DNA of 64,000 bases from an uncultured Bacteroidales bacterium (GTDB taxonomy: Bacteria > Bacteroidota > Bacteroidia > Bacteroidales > UBA4417): positions 1 through 64,000 of the forward strand of contig CAIRMR010000102.1 in the NCBI GenBank assembly GCA_903879715.1, written 5' to 3'. Below the pieces are notes generated by a model. That model saw only the letters and a list, made by a program, of their open reading frames with translations, had not been told where the DNA came from and did no database searches. This document shows positions 1 through 8,852 of this stretch, piece by piece. A program made the position numbers and the translations under genes. Numbering within the stretch: position 1 is the first letter of the stretch; each line of letters begins with the position of its first letter.

Positions 1-79
1 ACGCCCCTTACTTTAGTGTTTATTATTCTGTTTTATATGTTTTTCATTACTTTTTAATTCTGGCTTGTCCAGGTTAGGT

Positions 80-117
80 GTTATAAGTTATAAGTTATAA
101 GTTTTAAGTTTTAAGTA
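80..117. repeat. heptamer tandem array
   Basis: Three copies of GTTATAA are followed by two copies of GTTTTAA, a tandem array of 7-base units. It lies downstream (3') of mtaB. It is similar in style, though not in sequence, to the CGTAAAT heptamer array before argF. The rest of bases 1-188 is AT-rich with no convincing gene. Confidence 0.8.
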
Positions 118-188
118 AGGTAGTTAGATTTTTAAGCTGTTTGGTAGAGATATGCACTTTGAAACTAAAATCATCGGAATTCAGAAGT

Positions 189-1499
189 TCACATAAAATC
201 AACGCTACAAGTATCATCATCATTTAGATTATTAATTTTTACATTGGTGATCTTATTTATAAGTGAAGCATCAAAAGGAGTACATACTTTAACATAATTC
301 CCTGTAAATCCATGCATAAAGCCTTTTATATTATCCGATTCCCATAGAACATCAGCCCTTTTTCCAATTTGCTGAATGTAAAACTGTTTCTTTTTCGTTT
401 CAGAAAGTTCGTGCAGCAGTTGACTACGACGGCGTTTTTCACGTTCGTCAACTTTACCTTCCATCTGCAGCGCTTTTGTACCGGGGCGTTCTGAGTAAGT
501 AAAAACATGCAGGTTTGTTACATCCAGCTTATTGATAAAATTATACGCATCCTCAAAGTCTTCATTTGTTTCCCCAGGAAAACCAACAATTACATCAGCC
601 GCAATAAATGCGTCAGGCATAAGTTCCTTAATTCTGTTCACACGGCTTGCAAACACTTCACGCAGGTATTTGCGCTTCATAAGCAGCAAAATCTTATCAC
701 TGCCACTTTGCAGCGGAATATGGAAATGAGGCAGCAATTTTTCGGAAACAGAAACCATCATAATAATATCATCATTAAGTAGTTCAGGTTCAATTGAGGA
801 TATTCTGATACGTTCAATTCCCTCAAGAATAGCCAGTTGGCCTAGCAAATCAATAAATGACTCCTCGTTCTGACGACCAAAATCGCCAATATTGACTCCT
901 GTAAGTATAATTTCTTTCAGTTCGGTAGCAGCAATTTCACGGGCAACTTTCATCGTATTTTCAACACTTTCGCTGCGGCTTCGCCCTCGCATAAATGGAA
1001 TGCTGCAATACGTACAGAAATAATCACATCCATCCTGCACCTTGAAAAACGAACGCGTACGATCACCCATTGAATAAGATGGAATAAATTCCCGGGTTTT
1101 GTTCACATCCGAAACATACGATTCGTGATGCCCGTAAGCAGGGATTTCATTATTCTGGCTTTTGATTACTTCGCCCAGCCTGAATTTATCATTATTCCCG
1201 AACACCCAGCTTACACCTTCCATATTGCTGAACATTTCCGGATTTGCCTGGACAGCACATCCAATCACAGCTACCTGGGCTTCAGGATTTCGCTTATGAG
1301 CCTGTTTAACAGCTGTTTTACATTTTTTTTCAGCAATTGCAGTTACCGAACACGTATGAACCACATAAAAATCAGCTTGTTCGTCAAAATCAACTACATC
1401 AAAATCATCAATTCCAAATTGCTTTGAAATGGTACTGGTTTCCGAAAAATTAAGTTTACAGCCTAAGGTATGAAATGCTATGCGTTTTCTGGGAGTCAT
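189..1499 (-). CDS. mtaB: tRNA t(6)A37 methylthiotransferase MtaB
   Basis: Radical-SAM enzyme that adds a methylthio group to N6-threonylcarbamoyladenosine at position 37 of ANN-decoding tRNAs, acting in the cytoplasm. The 436-residue protein has the family architecture. The N-terminal UPF0004 domain has its three cluster cysteines (C14, C50, C81). The radical-SAM motif CDYFCTYC (C158, C162, C165) follows, then a C-terminal TRAM-like stretch. The start TLGCKLN is typical of MtaB and differs from MiaB and RimO. An ATG start and an upstream TACCTTTG element fit a single-gene unit. Length and motifs are normal, and nothing appears degraded. Confidence 0.95.
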   Translation of the reverse strand: MTPRKRIAFHTLGCKLNFSETSTISKQFGIDDFDVVDFDEQADFYVVHTCSVTAIAEKKCKTAVKQAHKRNPEAQVAVIGCAVQANPEMFSNMEGVSWVFGNNDKFRLGEVIKSQNNEIPAYGHHESYVSDVNKTREFIPSYSMGDRTRSFFKVQDGCDYFCTYCSIPFMRGRSRSESVENTMKVAREIAATELKEIILTGVNIGDFGRQNEESFIDLLGQLAILEGIERIRISSIEPELLNDDIIMMVSVSEKLLPHFHIPLQSGSDKILLLMKRKYLREVFASRVNRIKELMPDAFIAADVIVGFPGETNEDFEDAYNFINKLDVTNLHVFTYSERPGTKALQMEGKVDEREKRRRSQLLHELSETKKKQFYIQQIGKRADVLWESDNIKGFMHGFTGNYVKVCTPFDASLINKITNVKINNLNDDDTCSVDFM

Positions 1500-1503
1500 A
1501 ATG

Positions 1504-1511
1504 CAAAGGTA
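1504..1511 (-). promoter_or_regulatory. -7 promoter element of mtaB
   Basis: On the minus strand this reads TACCTTTG, matching the Bacteroidota sigma-A -7 consensus TAnnTTTG. It lies only 4 bases upstream of the mtaB ATG, so the transcript would have almost no leader. No clear -33 TTTG was seen at the right spacing. Confidence 0.45.
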
Positions 1512-1520
1512 AGCAAATAA

Positions 1521-1644
1521 GGAATGTTGGATAGAGGATGTATGATGTCGGATGTGCGATGTCGGATGTGCGATGTGAGATGTTGGAAAGCGGAAGTACT
1601 TACTATTTTCTATTTTCTATTCACTTTTCATTATTCATTATTCA
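1521..1644. repeat. low-complexity word repeats
   Basis: Variants of the word GGATGTGCGATGTC (about 1521-1586) are followed by pyrimidine-rich words built on CTATTTT and ATTCATT (about 1602-1644). Both word families recur elsewhere: the GGATGT type at 7827-7862 and 18196-18230, the CTATTTT/CTATTAA type at 7911-7946, 13160-13350 and 55345-55396. The array runs into the last codons of the EamA gene at 1631. Confidence 0.75.
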
Positions 1645-2536
1645 CGATTCTCCTTTCCTGCCACTGGCTGTATTGCTGAATAACAATCCCGGCCACTATA
1701 ATAGCTAGTCCGACAACAGTTGAAAGAAGAATTTTTTCTCCGACAAAAAAAGAAACCAGTATCAGCGAAATAAAGGGCGAAATGAAAACCAGGTTGGAAA
1801 CCCGGGCAGTATGAGTTGATAATTTCAGCGCTGTGAGCCATAAAACAAAAGTCAGGCCCATTTCGAAAATGCCTATATAAAGGGCCCCGGCTAATCCCTG
1901 AATCGGAGGCTCAATAATATTATGTTTGTATATATTCCAGCCAAGAATATAAATTGCACCAAATGCAAAATTGACAAACATCTTAACAATGGCTTCGCGT
2001 GGATCTTTCATATTGATAATCCAGAAAGTTGCCCAAAAAAAAGCGCTGCTAATGGCAAGAATTACGCCTGTGGTATTTGAAAATTTAAATTCCGTAAAAC
2101 TCCCATGTAAGGCAATCACAACAGTTCCCGCAAAGCTGACTATAATTGCCAGAACACTTAGCATGGTAATATGTTGCTTTAAGAATATTATGGAGAAAAT
2201 CACAAGTATCACAGGCCAAATATAGTTTAGAGCAACACCTTCCTGGGCCGGGATCCGCTTGTAAGCTTCGAATAAAACAAGGTAATACAGAAATGGATTA
2301 AAAAGTCCCATTAAAGCAGAGTTGAGCGCTTGTTTAGGGGTTATTTTTTTAAGGATTTGCAACTTGCCCTTGAAAACAACAACAATTCCAAGGAAAATAA
2401 AAGCGGTGAAGGTTGCGATTAATAACAGCATACCCGGATTTAAGTAGTCGAGAGTGAGTTTAAAAGCGGTACCCATTGTTGACCAGAATACGATTGAAAT
2501 GAGGGCAAAGCTGTAGGCTTTTGATTGATTGTGCAT
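1631..2536 (-). CDS. EamA-family (DMT) transporter
   Basis: Inner-membrane drug/metabolite-superfamily exporter with about ten predicted membrane helices in two EamA halves. The substrate cannot be read from sequence. I place the start at the ATG of MHNQSKAYSFALISIVF. The upstream open frame (to 2602) adds a polar N-terminus not expected in this family. The chosen protein is about 301 residues, the usual EamA length. The final codons (IVNNE) and the stop lie inside a low-complexity repeat of ATTCATT words, so the exact C-terminus may have drifted. It is separated from mtaB by repeat DNA and is probably transcribed on its own. Confidence 0.85.
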   Translation of the reverse strand: MHNQSKAYSFALISIVFWSTMGTAFKLTLDYLNPGMLLLIATFTAFIFLGIVVVFKGKLQILKKITPKQALNSALMGLFNPFLYYLVLFEAYKRIPAQEGVALNYIWPVILVIFSIIFLKQHITMLSVLAIIVSFAGTVVIALHGSFTEFKFSNTTGVILAISSAFFWATFWIINMKDPREAIVKMFVNFAFGAIYILGWNIYKHNIIEPPIQGLAGALYIGIFEMGLTFVLWLTALKLSTHTARVSNLVFISPFISLILVSFFVGEKILLSTVVGLAIIVAGIVIQQYSQWQERRIVNNE

Positions 2537-2710
2537 TAATACTTTATTTTGGCTGAACAAGGAAATATTCCGGCTGTAAAAATACAAGCTATATTTCAAC
2601 AATCATAACATGCTTTTTTAATAGCAGAGGATTTACGACATGTTTTTCCAGATGTTTTAAACGACTATTATTCAGAGAGTTTATTGATAATATCATGAAA
2701 CTTCAAAGAA

Positions 2711-2741
2711 CTTGCACAGGAAGTTTAAATCACTAATTTTG
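2711..2741 (+). promoter_or_regulatory. Bacteroidota-type promoter of arcC
   Basis: CTTG at about 2711-2714 and TAATTTTG at 2734-2741 match the -33 (TTTG) and -7 (TAnnTTTG) elements with 19 bases between them, the usual spacing. The arcC ATG is about 20 bases downstream. Confidence 0.6.
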
Positions 2742-2761
2742 CGCCCTCATTTGAAGAAACT

Positions 2762-3712
2762 ATGTACATGAAAAAACTTGCAGTAATTGCATTTGGTGGA
2801 AACGCTTTACTTCGTGGAGACCAGGTAGGCACTATTGAAGAACAGGAAAAAAATGCATTTGACACATGTGAACGGATGCTTACCCTTATCGACAGGGGAT
2901 ACAATGTAGTTCTCACGCACGGCAACGGCCCGCAGGTGGGTAACATTCTGTTGGCAAATGCTGCCGGAAACCAGGTTTATAATCTGCCTGAAATGCCACT
3001 TGATATTTGTGTTGCATATTCACAGGGATTTATTGGTTATATCCTTGAGCAACAAATGCGCAACGTGCTTCGTGCACACGACCTCGACAGGGATGTAATT
3101 ACCATAATAACCCAGGTATTGGTTGACAGGGATGATCCTGCATTCGATAACCCGGTAAAACCAATCGGCCCATATTATACCAAAGAAAATGCTGACCGTA
3201 TGGCTGCCGAAAACGGGAGTATTTTCAGAGAAGACGCCCGCGGACGTGGATGGCGCAAAGTTGTAGCATCACCCAAACCTTTGGTAATCAGTAACCAACG
3301 TTCAATAGAACGCATAGCTCGTGATGGACAAATTGTAATTGCCGTTGGAGGCGGGGGAATTCCTGCTTTCTATGTAGCCGAAAATAAACTTCAGGGTATT
3401 GATGCCGTTATCGACAAAGATCTCGCTTCGGCGCTTCTTGGTGGCAATATCAATGCGGATAAGCTTTTCATCTTAACTGATGTTCCAAAAGTTTGCATCA
3501 ATTATAATACACCACAGGAAAAAGCTATTGATCGCATGAGTGTTCGCCAGGCTAAGCAGTACCTGGCAGAAGGACAATTTGCAGAAGGCAGCATGGCACC
3601 AAAAATCCGTGCCGCTATTCACTTTGTGAAACACACCAGCCGCGATGCCATCATCACTTCAGCCAATTTATTGGGTATTGATGATGGAGGAACCCGCATT
3701 TCAATTGTTTAA
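2762..3712 (+). CDS. arcC: carbamate kinase
   Basis: Catalyses carbamoyl phosphate + ADP = carbamate + ATP, the ATP-yielding step of citrulline breakdown. The 316-residue protein starts with the amino-acid-kinase phosphate loop (AFGGNALLR) and has the family's long insertions. A second ATG two codons in (MKKLAV) is equally plausible. The next gene encodes ornithine carbamoyltransferase. The two together can convert citrulline + phosphate + ADP to ornithine + ATP. No arginine deiminase (arcA) or arginine/ornithine antiporter is present within the window, so the citrulline source is unknown. Length and motifs are typical for ArcC. Confidence 0.95.
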   Translation: MYMKKLAVIAFGGNALLRGDQVGTIEEQEKNAFDTCERMLTLIDRGYNVVLTHGNGPQVGNILLANAAGNQVYNLPEMPLDICVAYSQGFIGYILEQQMRNVLRAHDLDRDVITIITQVLVDRDDPAFDNPVKPIGPYYTKENADRMAAENGSIFREDARGRGWRKVVASPKPLVISNQRSIERIARDGQIVIAVGGGGIPAFYVAENKLQGIDAVIDKDLASALLGGNINADKLFILTDVPKVCINYNTPQEKAIDRMSVRQAKQYLAEGQFAEGSMAPKIRAAIHFVKHTSRDAIITSANLLGIDDGGTRISIV

Positions 3713-3734
3713 TATATTTACGATTGACGAATTA

Positions 3735-3845
3735 CGAGGTACGAATTTTATGTCGCGCATCACTTAGTAATCGTTATTCGTTAATCGTTAAACGTTAATC
3801 GTAAATCGTAAATCGTAAATCGTAAATCATAAATCGTAAATATCT
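3735..3845. repeat. CGTAAAT heptamer array and related words
   Basis: The arcC-argF gap contains ACGAGGTACGAAT, then TAATCGTTATTCGTTAATCG words, then about six tandem CGTAAAT heptamers (one degenerate) ending at the argF start. The reverse complement of ACGAGGTACGAAT and the same CGTAAAT unit recur at 18288-18420, so both sites belong to one dispersed family. Confidence 0.8.
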
Positions 3846-4847
3846 ATGGCATTCAATTTAAGAAACCGTCATTTTCTGAAAGAACTTGATTTTACTCCTC
3901 AGGAGATAAAGTTCTTCCTCGACCTGGCTTTCGAACTAAAAAAATCGAAATATGCAGGCACCGAACAACCTCGATTAAAAGGCAAGAATATTGCGTTGAT
4001 TTTTGAAAAAGATTCAACCCGCACACGTTGTGCCTTCGAAGTGGCAGCGCTAGACCAGGGAGCGCATGTTACCTACCTTGGACCTTCAGGATCGCAGATT
4101 GGCAAAAAAGAATCCATGAAAGATACCGCCCGCGTTCTGGGTCGTATGTTTGATGGAATTGAGTACCGTGGTTATGCTCAGACCATTGTTGAAGACCTGG
4201 CTAAATATTCAGGAGTGCCTGTTTGGAATGGTTTAACCAACGAATTCCATCCGACACAAATGCTTGCTGACTTTATGACAATGATGGAGCATATCGACAA
4301 ACCACTGAACCAGGTTAGTTTCGCTTTCCTTGGCGATGCCAAAAACAATGTTGGGAATTCACTTATGGTAGGTGCCGCAAAAATGGGTATGGATTTCCGC
4401 GCAGTAGCTCCTGAAAGTTGCCAGCCGGATGCCGATCTCGTAGCTCAATGTCAGCAAATTGCTAAAGAAACCGGTGCAAAAATCACAATTACGGATAATG
4501 TTGAAGAGGGTGTTAAAGGTTGTGACTTCCTTTATACAGATGTATGGGTTAGTATGGGCGAGCCTACCGAGGTTTGGGCTGAACGTATCAAATTACTCAA
4601 ACCTTACCAGGTAAATATGGATGTTATAAATAAAACGGGTAATTCTAAAGTTAAATTCCTTCATTGCCTGCCTGCTTTCCACAATCGCCAGACTACAGTA
4701 GGAGAAGATATTTTCCAAAAATTCGGGCTCGATGGTTTGGAAGTTACTGATGATGTTTTTGAATCAGAAATGTCAATCGTTTTTGATGAAGCTGAAAACC
4801 GCCTGCACACTATTAAAGCTGTGATGGTAGCAACATTGGGAAGCTAA
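3846..4847 (+). CDS. argF: ornithine carbamoyltransferase
   Basis: Transfers a carbamoyl group between carbamoyl phosphate and ornithine/citrulline. The 333-residue protein carries the carbamoyl-phosphate motif STRTR (57-61), HPTQ near 137-140 and the ornithine-site HCLP at 273-276. It is therefore a true OTCase and not the acetyl/succinyl-ornithine variant found in many Bacteroidota. Its position next to carbamate kinase suggests a catabolic (ArcB-like) role, but an anabolic arginine role cannot be excluded from sequence. The 133-base gap to arcC is filled by a heptamer repeat, so cotranscription is possible but unproven. A hairpin terminator follows. Confidence 0.92.
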   Translation: MAFNLRNRHFLKELDFTPQEIKFFLDLAFELKKSKYAGTEQPRLKGKNIALIFEKDSTRTRCAFEVAALDQGAHVTYLGPSGSQIGKKESMKDTARVLGRMFDGIEYRGYAQTIVEDLAKYSGVPVWNGLTNEFHPTQMLADFMTMMEHIDKPLNQVSFAFLGDAKNNVGNSLMVGAAKMGMDFRAVAPESCQPDADLVAQCQQIAKETGAKITITDNVEEGVKGCDFLYTDVWVSMGEPTEVWAERIKLLKPYQVNMDVINKTGNSKVKFLHCLPAFHNRQTTVGEDIFQKFGLDGLEVTDDVFESEMSIVFDEAENRLHTIKAVMVATLGS

Positions 4848-4866
4848 AATTTTAAATATTTCACAT

Positions 4867-4897
4867 AAAAAAGCTACTTTCGGGTGGCTTTTTTTTT
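4867..4897 (+). terminator. intrinsic terminator after argF
   Basis: AAAAGCTAC and GTGGCTTTT pair around a short TTTCGG loop, followed by a run of T. It lies 20 bases after the argF stop. A GTG codon inside this hairpin begins an open frame into the next gene but should not be taken as a start. Confidence 0.8.
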
Positions 4898-4922
4898 GAC
4901 ATTTGCATTTTCTACAGACTTT

Positions 4923-6047
4923 ATGGTATTATCTGATTTCACAAGTAAGAAGTTTAAATTCTGGTCGTTTATTTCGATGGTATTGCTTGTGTTTGTGCAT
5001 GGATACAACCTGGATGTGCGCTATATGCAGCCATGGACAATTCCCGGGCAAAACATGAGCCTGACTGCCTTTACAGAATATTTTCTTGCCAATGGAATAT
5101 TCCGGTTCAGAATCCCGATGTTATTTATTATTTCCGGATATCTCTTTGCACTCCATGACCAAAAACCGTATAAACAAAGAACGAACAAACGACTGCGAAC
5201 TTTATTATTGCCTTACTTAATCTGGAGTGCAATTGGGATCATTTTCACATACCTTTTAGAATCATTTCAGTTCGGAAGTGCCCTGGTTGCTGATTCTCAT
5301 ATTGTTCAGATAGATGCTACCCGACAGTTGCTACACGACTATCATTGGTATGAACTTTTATTTAAATGGATTTTGATGCCCGTACCTTATCAATTATGGT
5401 TCATCAGGGTATTACTGATTTATAATATTGCTTATCCGGCTATTCGCTGGTGTGTTACAAATCGTATTGCAAAATGGATTTTCATTTCAATTGCCTTTCT
5501 CATGTGGTTAGGAACAATGAATTTTGTCTTATTTGAAGGAGAAGGCCTTTTGTTTTTCTCATTGGGAATATGGATTCAAAAAACGAATTTTTCTATTGAT
5601 ATACCAGACCGCTGGTTCCATCCACGCTGGTGGGGAGTGGCTTTTGTAATGCTGGCTGCGATAAAAACATTCCTTGCTTTCAAAGGTGTGGCATTTCTGG
5701 ATAATGCAACCTATCCTATACTGGTGATTCTCCATAAAATGGTTATAATGAGCGGACTAATTGCCTGTTGGTACGGACTTGACGGCCTTGTGAATTGGGT
5801 TATGAACAAACGATGGTTTGTTTGGCTAAGCTCATTTGCTTTTATGATTTATGCCATGCACGCGCCTGTAGTAGCTTTCCTTATAAACCCAGCTCTGGCA
5901 ATTTTAAATCCATTACCAGGAACACATCTATTAGCGTTCATTTTATTACCAATAAGCATTATCGTGATTGCAGTCGGAACCGGAGCTCTTTTACGAAAAA
6001 CTCTTCCCGGAATTTATGGTTTGCTAACTGGCGGAAGAGGGATGTAG
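4923..6047 (+). CDS. acyltransferase-3 family membrane protein
   Basis: Predicted integral membrane O-acyltransferase (OafA/YrhL/Acyl_transf_3 type), about 374 residues with around ten hydrophobic segments. These proteins usually move acetyl or other acyl groups from the cytoplasm onto extracytoplasmic sugars. Residues consistent with the family include the early HGYN stretch following the first helix and the FRIPMLFIISGYLFA segment. I start at ATG 4923 (MVLSDFTSKK), because the longer frame begins with a GTG inside the argF terminator. The substrate is unknown; no glycan genes are adjacent. The following 200 bases are low-complexity repeat words. Confidence 0.8.
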   Translation: MVLSDFTSKKFKFWSFISMVLLVFVHGYNLDVRYMQPWTIPGQNMSLTAFTEYFLANGIFRFRIPMLFIISGYLFALHDQKPYKQRTNKRLRTLLLPYLIWSAIGIIFTYLLESFQFGSALVADSHIVQIDATRQLLHDYHWYELLFKWILMPVPYQLWFIRVLLIYNIAYPAIRWCVTNRIAKWIFISIAFLMWLGTMNFVLFEGEGLLFFSLGIWIQKTNFSIDIPDRWFHPRWWGVAFVMLAAIKTFLAFKGVAFLDNATYPILVILHKMVIMSGLIACWYGLDGLVNWVMNKRWFVWLSSFAFMIYAMHAPVVAFLINPALAILNPLPGTHLLAFILLPISIIVIAVGTGALLRKTLPGIYGLLTGGRGM

Positions 6048-6252
6048 AAGAGAGATGTAATGGTTTAGTTCTGGTTCCTGGTTCCTCATTTCAGGTACCT
6101 AATTCCAAATCACAGCAACATTGCCGATTCCCAATTCCCGGTTTCTGGTTGCCTATTGCCAGTTGAAATCCCGAAAGTTTAAAAAACCTTGAATCTGATT
6201 TTTGATCAGAACATTTCCCATTTAAACCTTACTTTTACCTCAAATTTCAATA

Positions 6253-7155
6253 ATGAGTTTAAGCGTTCAGCAGCAAAAGTTATATAAATCAGGATTAGTC
6301 TATGCGTTAATAAGTTATGGAATATGGGGTATTTTTCCGCTATACTGGAAAATGCTATTGGATGTTCCACCGCCACAGATTTTGGCTCACCGTGTTATTT
6401 GGTCCCTGATTTTCCTTTTTCTAATGCTTGTTTGGCGACGCGACAGAATTTTTCTTCAGTACCTGTCGTCTCCTAAAATTCTGGGTACCTTACTTTTATC
6501 AGGAGCCTTAATAGGGGGAAACTGGTTTACATATATTTATGCTGTTAACAACAACCATATTGTTGATGCTAGCCTTGGATATTATATTAACCCAATGGTA
6601 AACGTTTTATTGGGAGTGGTTTTCATGAAGGAACGGCTATCGAGAATACAGATAATTGCGGTAGCGTTTGCGTTTGCAGGCGTTGCCTATCTCACATTTC
6701 ATTATGGGAGAATTCCGATACTATCACTGGTACTTGCATTTTCATTCGGCCTCTATGGATTGATCAGGAAAAAGGCCAATTTGCAATCCATGCCAGGATT
6801 AATGGTTGAAACTTTACTTCTTGCCCCTGTGGCACTATGGTATCTTTGGCATGTTAACACACTGGGAGCCGGTTCATTTGGTCATTCTTCTAGGCTTAGC
6901 GATATATTGCTTATGCTGGGCGGACCAGTAACGGCCATTCCTCTTTTCTGGTTTGGGATTGCAGCCACACGAATTCCTTTGTCGACACTTGGATTTATAC
7001 AATATCTATCGCCCACTATACAGTTGCTGATAGGAATACTTGTTTTCAGCGAGCCTTTTAATACGGCTTATATGGTTAGCTTTGGACTGGTGTGGATTGG
7101 CCTTGGAATTTACACGTACAGTGTTATCCTGGCAATAAAACGGAGAAATGCGTGA
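6253..7155 (+). CDS. rarD: RarD-type EamA transporter
   Basis: Inner-membrane protein of 300 residues with about ten helices. The N-terminal GLVYALISYGIWGIFPLYWK and PPPQILAHRVIWS stretches are characteristic of RarD (chloramphenicol-sensitive protein), a branch of the drug/metabolite transporter superfamily. The physiological substrate of RarD is not established. Single gene, flanked by repeat words on both sides. Confidence 0.88.
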   Translation: MSLSVQQQKLYKSGLVYALISYGIWGIFPLYWKMLLDVPPPQILAHRVIWSLIFLFLMLVWRRDRIFLQYLSSPKILGTLLLSGALIGGNWFTYIYAVNNNHIVDASLGYYINPMVNVLLGVVFMKERLSRIQIIAVAFAFAGVAYLTFHYGRIPILSLVLAFSFGLYGLIRKKANLQSMPGLMVETLLLAPVALWYLWHVNTLGAGSFGHSSRLSDILLMLGGPVTAIPLFWFGIAATRIPLSTLGFIQYLSPTIQLLIGILVFSEPFNTAYMVSFGLVWIGLGIYTYSVILAIKRRNA

Positions 7156-7189
7156 ACTATACTGAAAACGAGATAAATTTCCGCATTCA

Positions 7190-7276
7190 TTAAATCTCAA
7201 ATTCCAAATCCCAAGTTCCAAATTCCAAGTAAGGATTTAGAGCAAGTCTTGGTTCTTGAGATTTGAGATTTGGGTC
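7190..7276. repeat. imperfect inverted repeat between convergent genes
   Basis: AAATCTCAAATTCCAAATCC on the left is echoed in reverse complement by CTTGAGATTTGAGATTTGGG on the right. This forms a long imperfect hairpin between rarD (+) and folA (-). It may act as a two-way terminator, but it is built from the same low-complexity words (TTCCAA, GAGATTTG) that recur around 6090-6160 and 7870-7905. Confidence 0.5.
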
Positions 7277-7349
7277 TTTTAAAAATGTGTGATTTTACCC
7301 CACTCATAGAATCTCTGCCTGAGGTACTAAATAGTTATAGTCAGAACTA

Positions 7350-7826
7350 TTACTGTTTCAGATTTATATAGTAGTAAGGCAGTTCTTCTTCCGGATGATC
7401 TTCGCGTTCAATAGTTTCCCACTCTGATAGATCAATCTCCAGGAATGTATCTGCTTCAAAATCTTTCTGAACAATGGTAAGATATAATTGCTGCGCCAGG
7501 GGCAAAAACTGGCGGTAAACCGAACCTCCGCCGATAATAAAGTTTTCTTTATTGTCATCCATCTTTTCAATGGCATCTTCTATTGAATATGCCATGGTGC
7601 ATCCTTCAATTACCTCGCCGGGAATATCCGTAATTACAATACTTCTCCTGTTTGGCAGTGGGCGGATTGGCAAGGAATAAAAAGTGCGTTTCCCCATTAC
7701 GATGGTATGGGAAGTAGTAAGTTGTTTGAACCTTTTCAGATCAGCCGGAATATGCCAGAGTAATTGGTTATCTTTCCCGATGGCATTATTTTGAGCAATG
7801 GCAACTATGATGGAGATGGGTTTCAT
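7350..7826 (-). CDS. folA: dihydrofolate reductase
   Basis: NADPH-dependent reduction of dihydrofolate to tetrahydrofolate, 158 residues, the usual size of bacterial DHFR. It has the IIVAIAQNNAIGKDNQLLW N-terminal strand, W24 and acidic D29 (E. coli D27 equivalent) in HIPADLKRFK, and the GGGSVYRQFL nucleotide loop. It lies downstream of thyA on the same strand, the usual pairing because ThyA makes the dihydrofolate this enzyme recycles. The 120-base gap to thyA is filled by repeat words. Confidence 0.96.
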   Translation of the reverse strand: MKPISIIVAIAQNNAIGKDNQLLWHIPADLKRFKQLTTSHTIVMGKRTFYSLPIRPLPNRRSIVITDIPGEVIEGCTMAYSIEDAIEKMDDNKENFIIGGGSVYRQFLPLAQQLYLTIVQKDFEADTFLEIDLSEWETIEREDHPEEELPYYYINLKQ

Positions 7827-7946
7827 TGGATGTTGGATGTTGGATGTCGGATGTCGGAACTGCGATTTTGAATTCTATACTTGGAATTTGAGATTTGGAA
7901 TTTCCATAGACCATTTCCCATTTTCTATTAACTATTAACTATTCCC
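7827..7946. repeat. low-complexity word repeats between thyA and folA
   Basis: Contains GGATGTTGGATGTCGGATGT words (7828-7856), GAGATTTGGAATTTCC words (7885-7905), then TTTCTATTAACTATTAACTA reaching the thyA stop. All three word types recur in other intergenic gaps of the window. Confidence 0.75.
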
Positions 7947-8741
7947 TTAAACTGCCACCGGCGCTTTAATTCCCGGATGCGGATCATATCCTGTTAGTTC
8001 AAAATCTTCATATTTGAAATCAAAAATATCTTTTACTTCCGGATTTATCTTCATCTGAGGAAGCGGCCTGAACTCGCGCGCAAGCTGCAGATTAACCTGG
8101 TCCATGTGATTCAGGTAAATATGCGCATCACCAAAAGTATGAACAAAATCACCTAATTGCAGACCAGTTACCTGTGCTATCATCATTGTCAGCAATGCAT
8201 AAGAAGCAATATTAAATGGTACACCCAGGAAAATATCAGCACTGCGTTGGTAAAGCTGGCACGAAAGTTTGCCGTCGGCAACGTAAAACTGGAACAATAA
8301 ATGACAAGGCGGCAAAGCCATATCTTTGATCATTCCTACATTCCAGGCACTGATAATCAGCCGGCGTGAATCCGGATTTTTCTTTATCATTTCTATTACC
8401 TGGCTTACCTGGTCGATATATGTTCCATCCGCAGCAGGCCACGAGCGCCACTGGTACCCATAAACAGGTCCAAGGTTTCCCTGTGGATCAGCCCATTCGT
8501 CCCAAATACTCACTTTATTTTCGTGCAGGTACTGAACATTGGTTTCTCCTTTCAGGAACCACAACAATTCGTGAATGATGGAACGCAAATGAAGTTTCTT
8601 GGTGGTGACAGCCGGAAATCCATCGGCAAGGTTAAAACGCATCTGGTATCCAAACACGCTTACAGTACCGGTGCCGGTGCGGTCTTCTTTTTTTACACCC
8701 TTTGAAAGTACATGATTTAACAAGTCGTGATATTGTTTCAT
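7947..8741 (-). CDS. thyA: thymidylate synthase
   Basis: Methylates dUMP to dTMP using methylenetetrahydrofolate, yielding dihydrofolate for FolA. Starting at ATG 8741 ([10 protein letters not shown]) gives 264 residues and puts the catalytic cysteine of PPCH at C146, the same length and position as E. coli ThyA. The longer frame from 8765 begins inside a hairpin and is rejected. The DRTGTGT, R-rich phosphate loops and the C-terminal [10 protein letters not shown] are all present. Probable transcription unit with folA downstream. Confidence 0.97.
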   Translation of the reverse strand: MKQYHDLLNHVLSKGVKKEDRTGTGTVSVFGYQMRFNLADGFPAVTTKKLHLRSIIHELLWFLKGETNVQYLHENKVSIWDEWADPQGNLGPVYGYQWRSWPAADGTYIDQVSQVIEMIKKNPDSRRLIISAWNVGMIKDMALPPCHLLFQFYVADGKLSCQLYQRSADIFLGVPFNIASYALLTMMIAQVTGLQLGDFVHTFGDAHIYLNHMDQVNLQLAREFRPLPQMKINPEVKDIFDFKYEDFELTGYDPHPGIKAPVAV

Positions 8742-8756
8742 TTCCAAGATATTATT

Positions 8757-8788
8757 AAAAATCATCTCCTTTTAAGAAGATGATTTTT
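8757..8788 (-). terminator. hairpin between nucleoside permease gene and thyA
   Basis: AAAAATCATCT pairs perfectly with AGATGATTTTT (11 bp) around a 10-base loop, and the minus-strand 3' arm ends in a T run. It fits a terminator for the upstream permease gene or an attenuator before thyA. It also rules out the upstream ATG at 8765 as the thyA start. Confidence 0.65.
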
Positions 8789-8852
8789 AGTATTAAACAA
8801 TTAAATGAGCAGTTTACTAAAGTCGGACAATAAATTCCTATTCATTGATACG

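Noticed and set aside
1-57. Possible end of a membrane protein gene (hydrophobic open frame ending in TAA)
   Set aside because: Nineteen AT-rich codons naturally read as hydrophobic; no motif supports a gene.
4884-4922. GTG start for the acyltransferase-3 gene
   Set aside because: The codon lies in the argF terminator hairpin; the ATG at 4923 gives a normal family N-terminus.
5795-6166. 123-codon plus-strand ORF
   Set aside because: It overlaps the acyltransferase-3 gene in another frame and runs out into low-complexity words.
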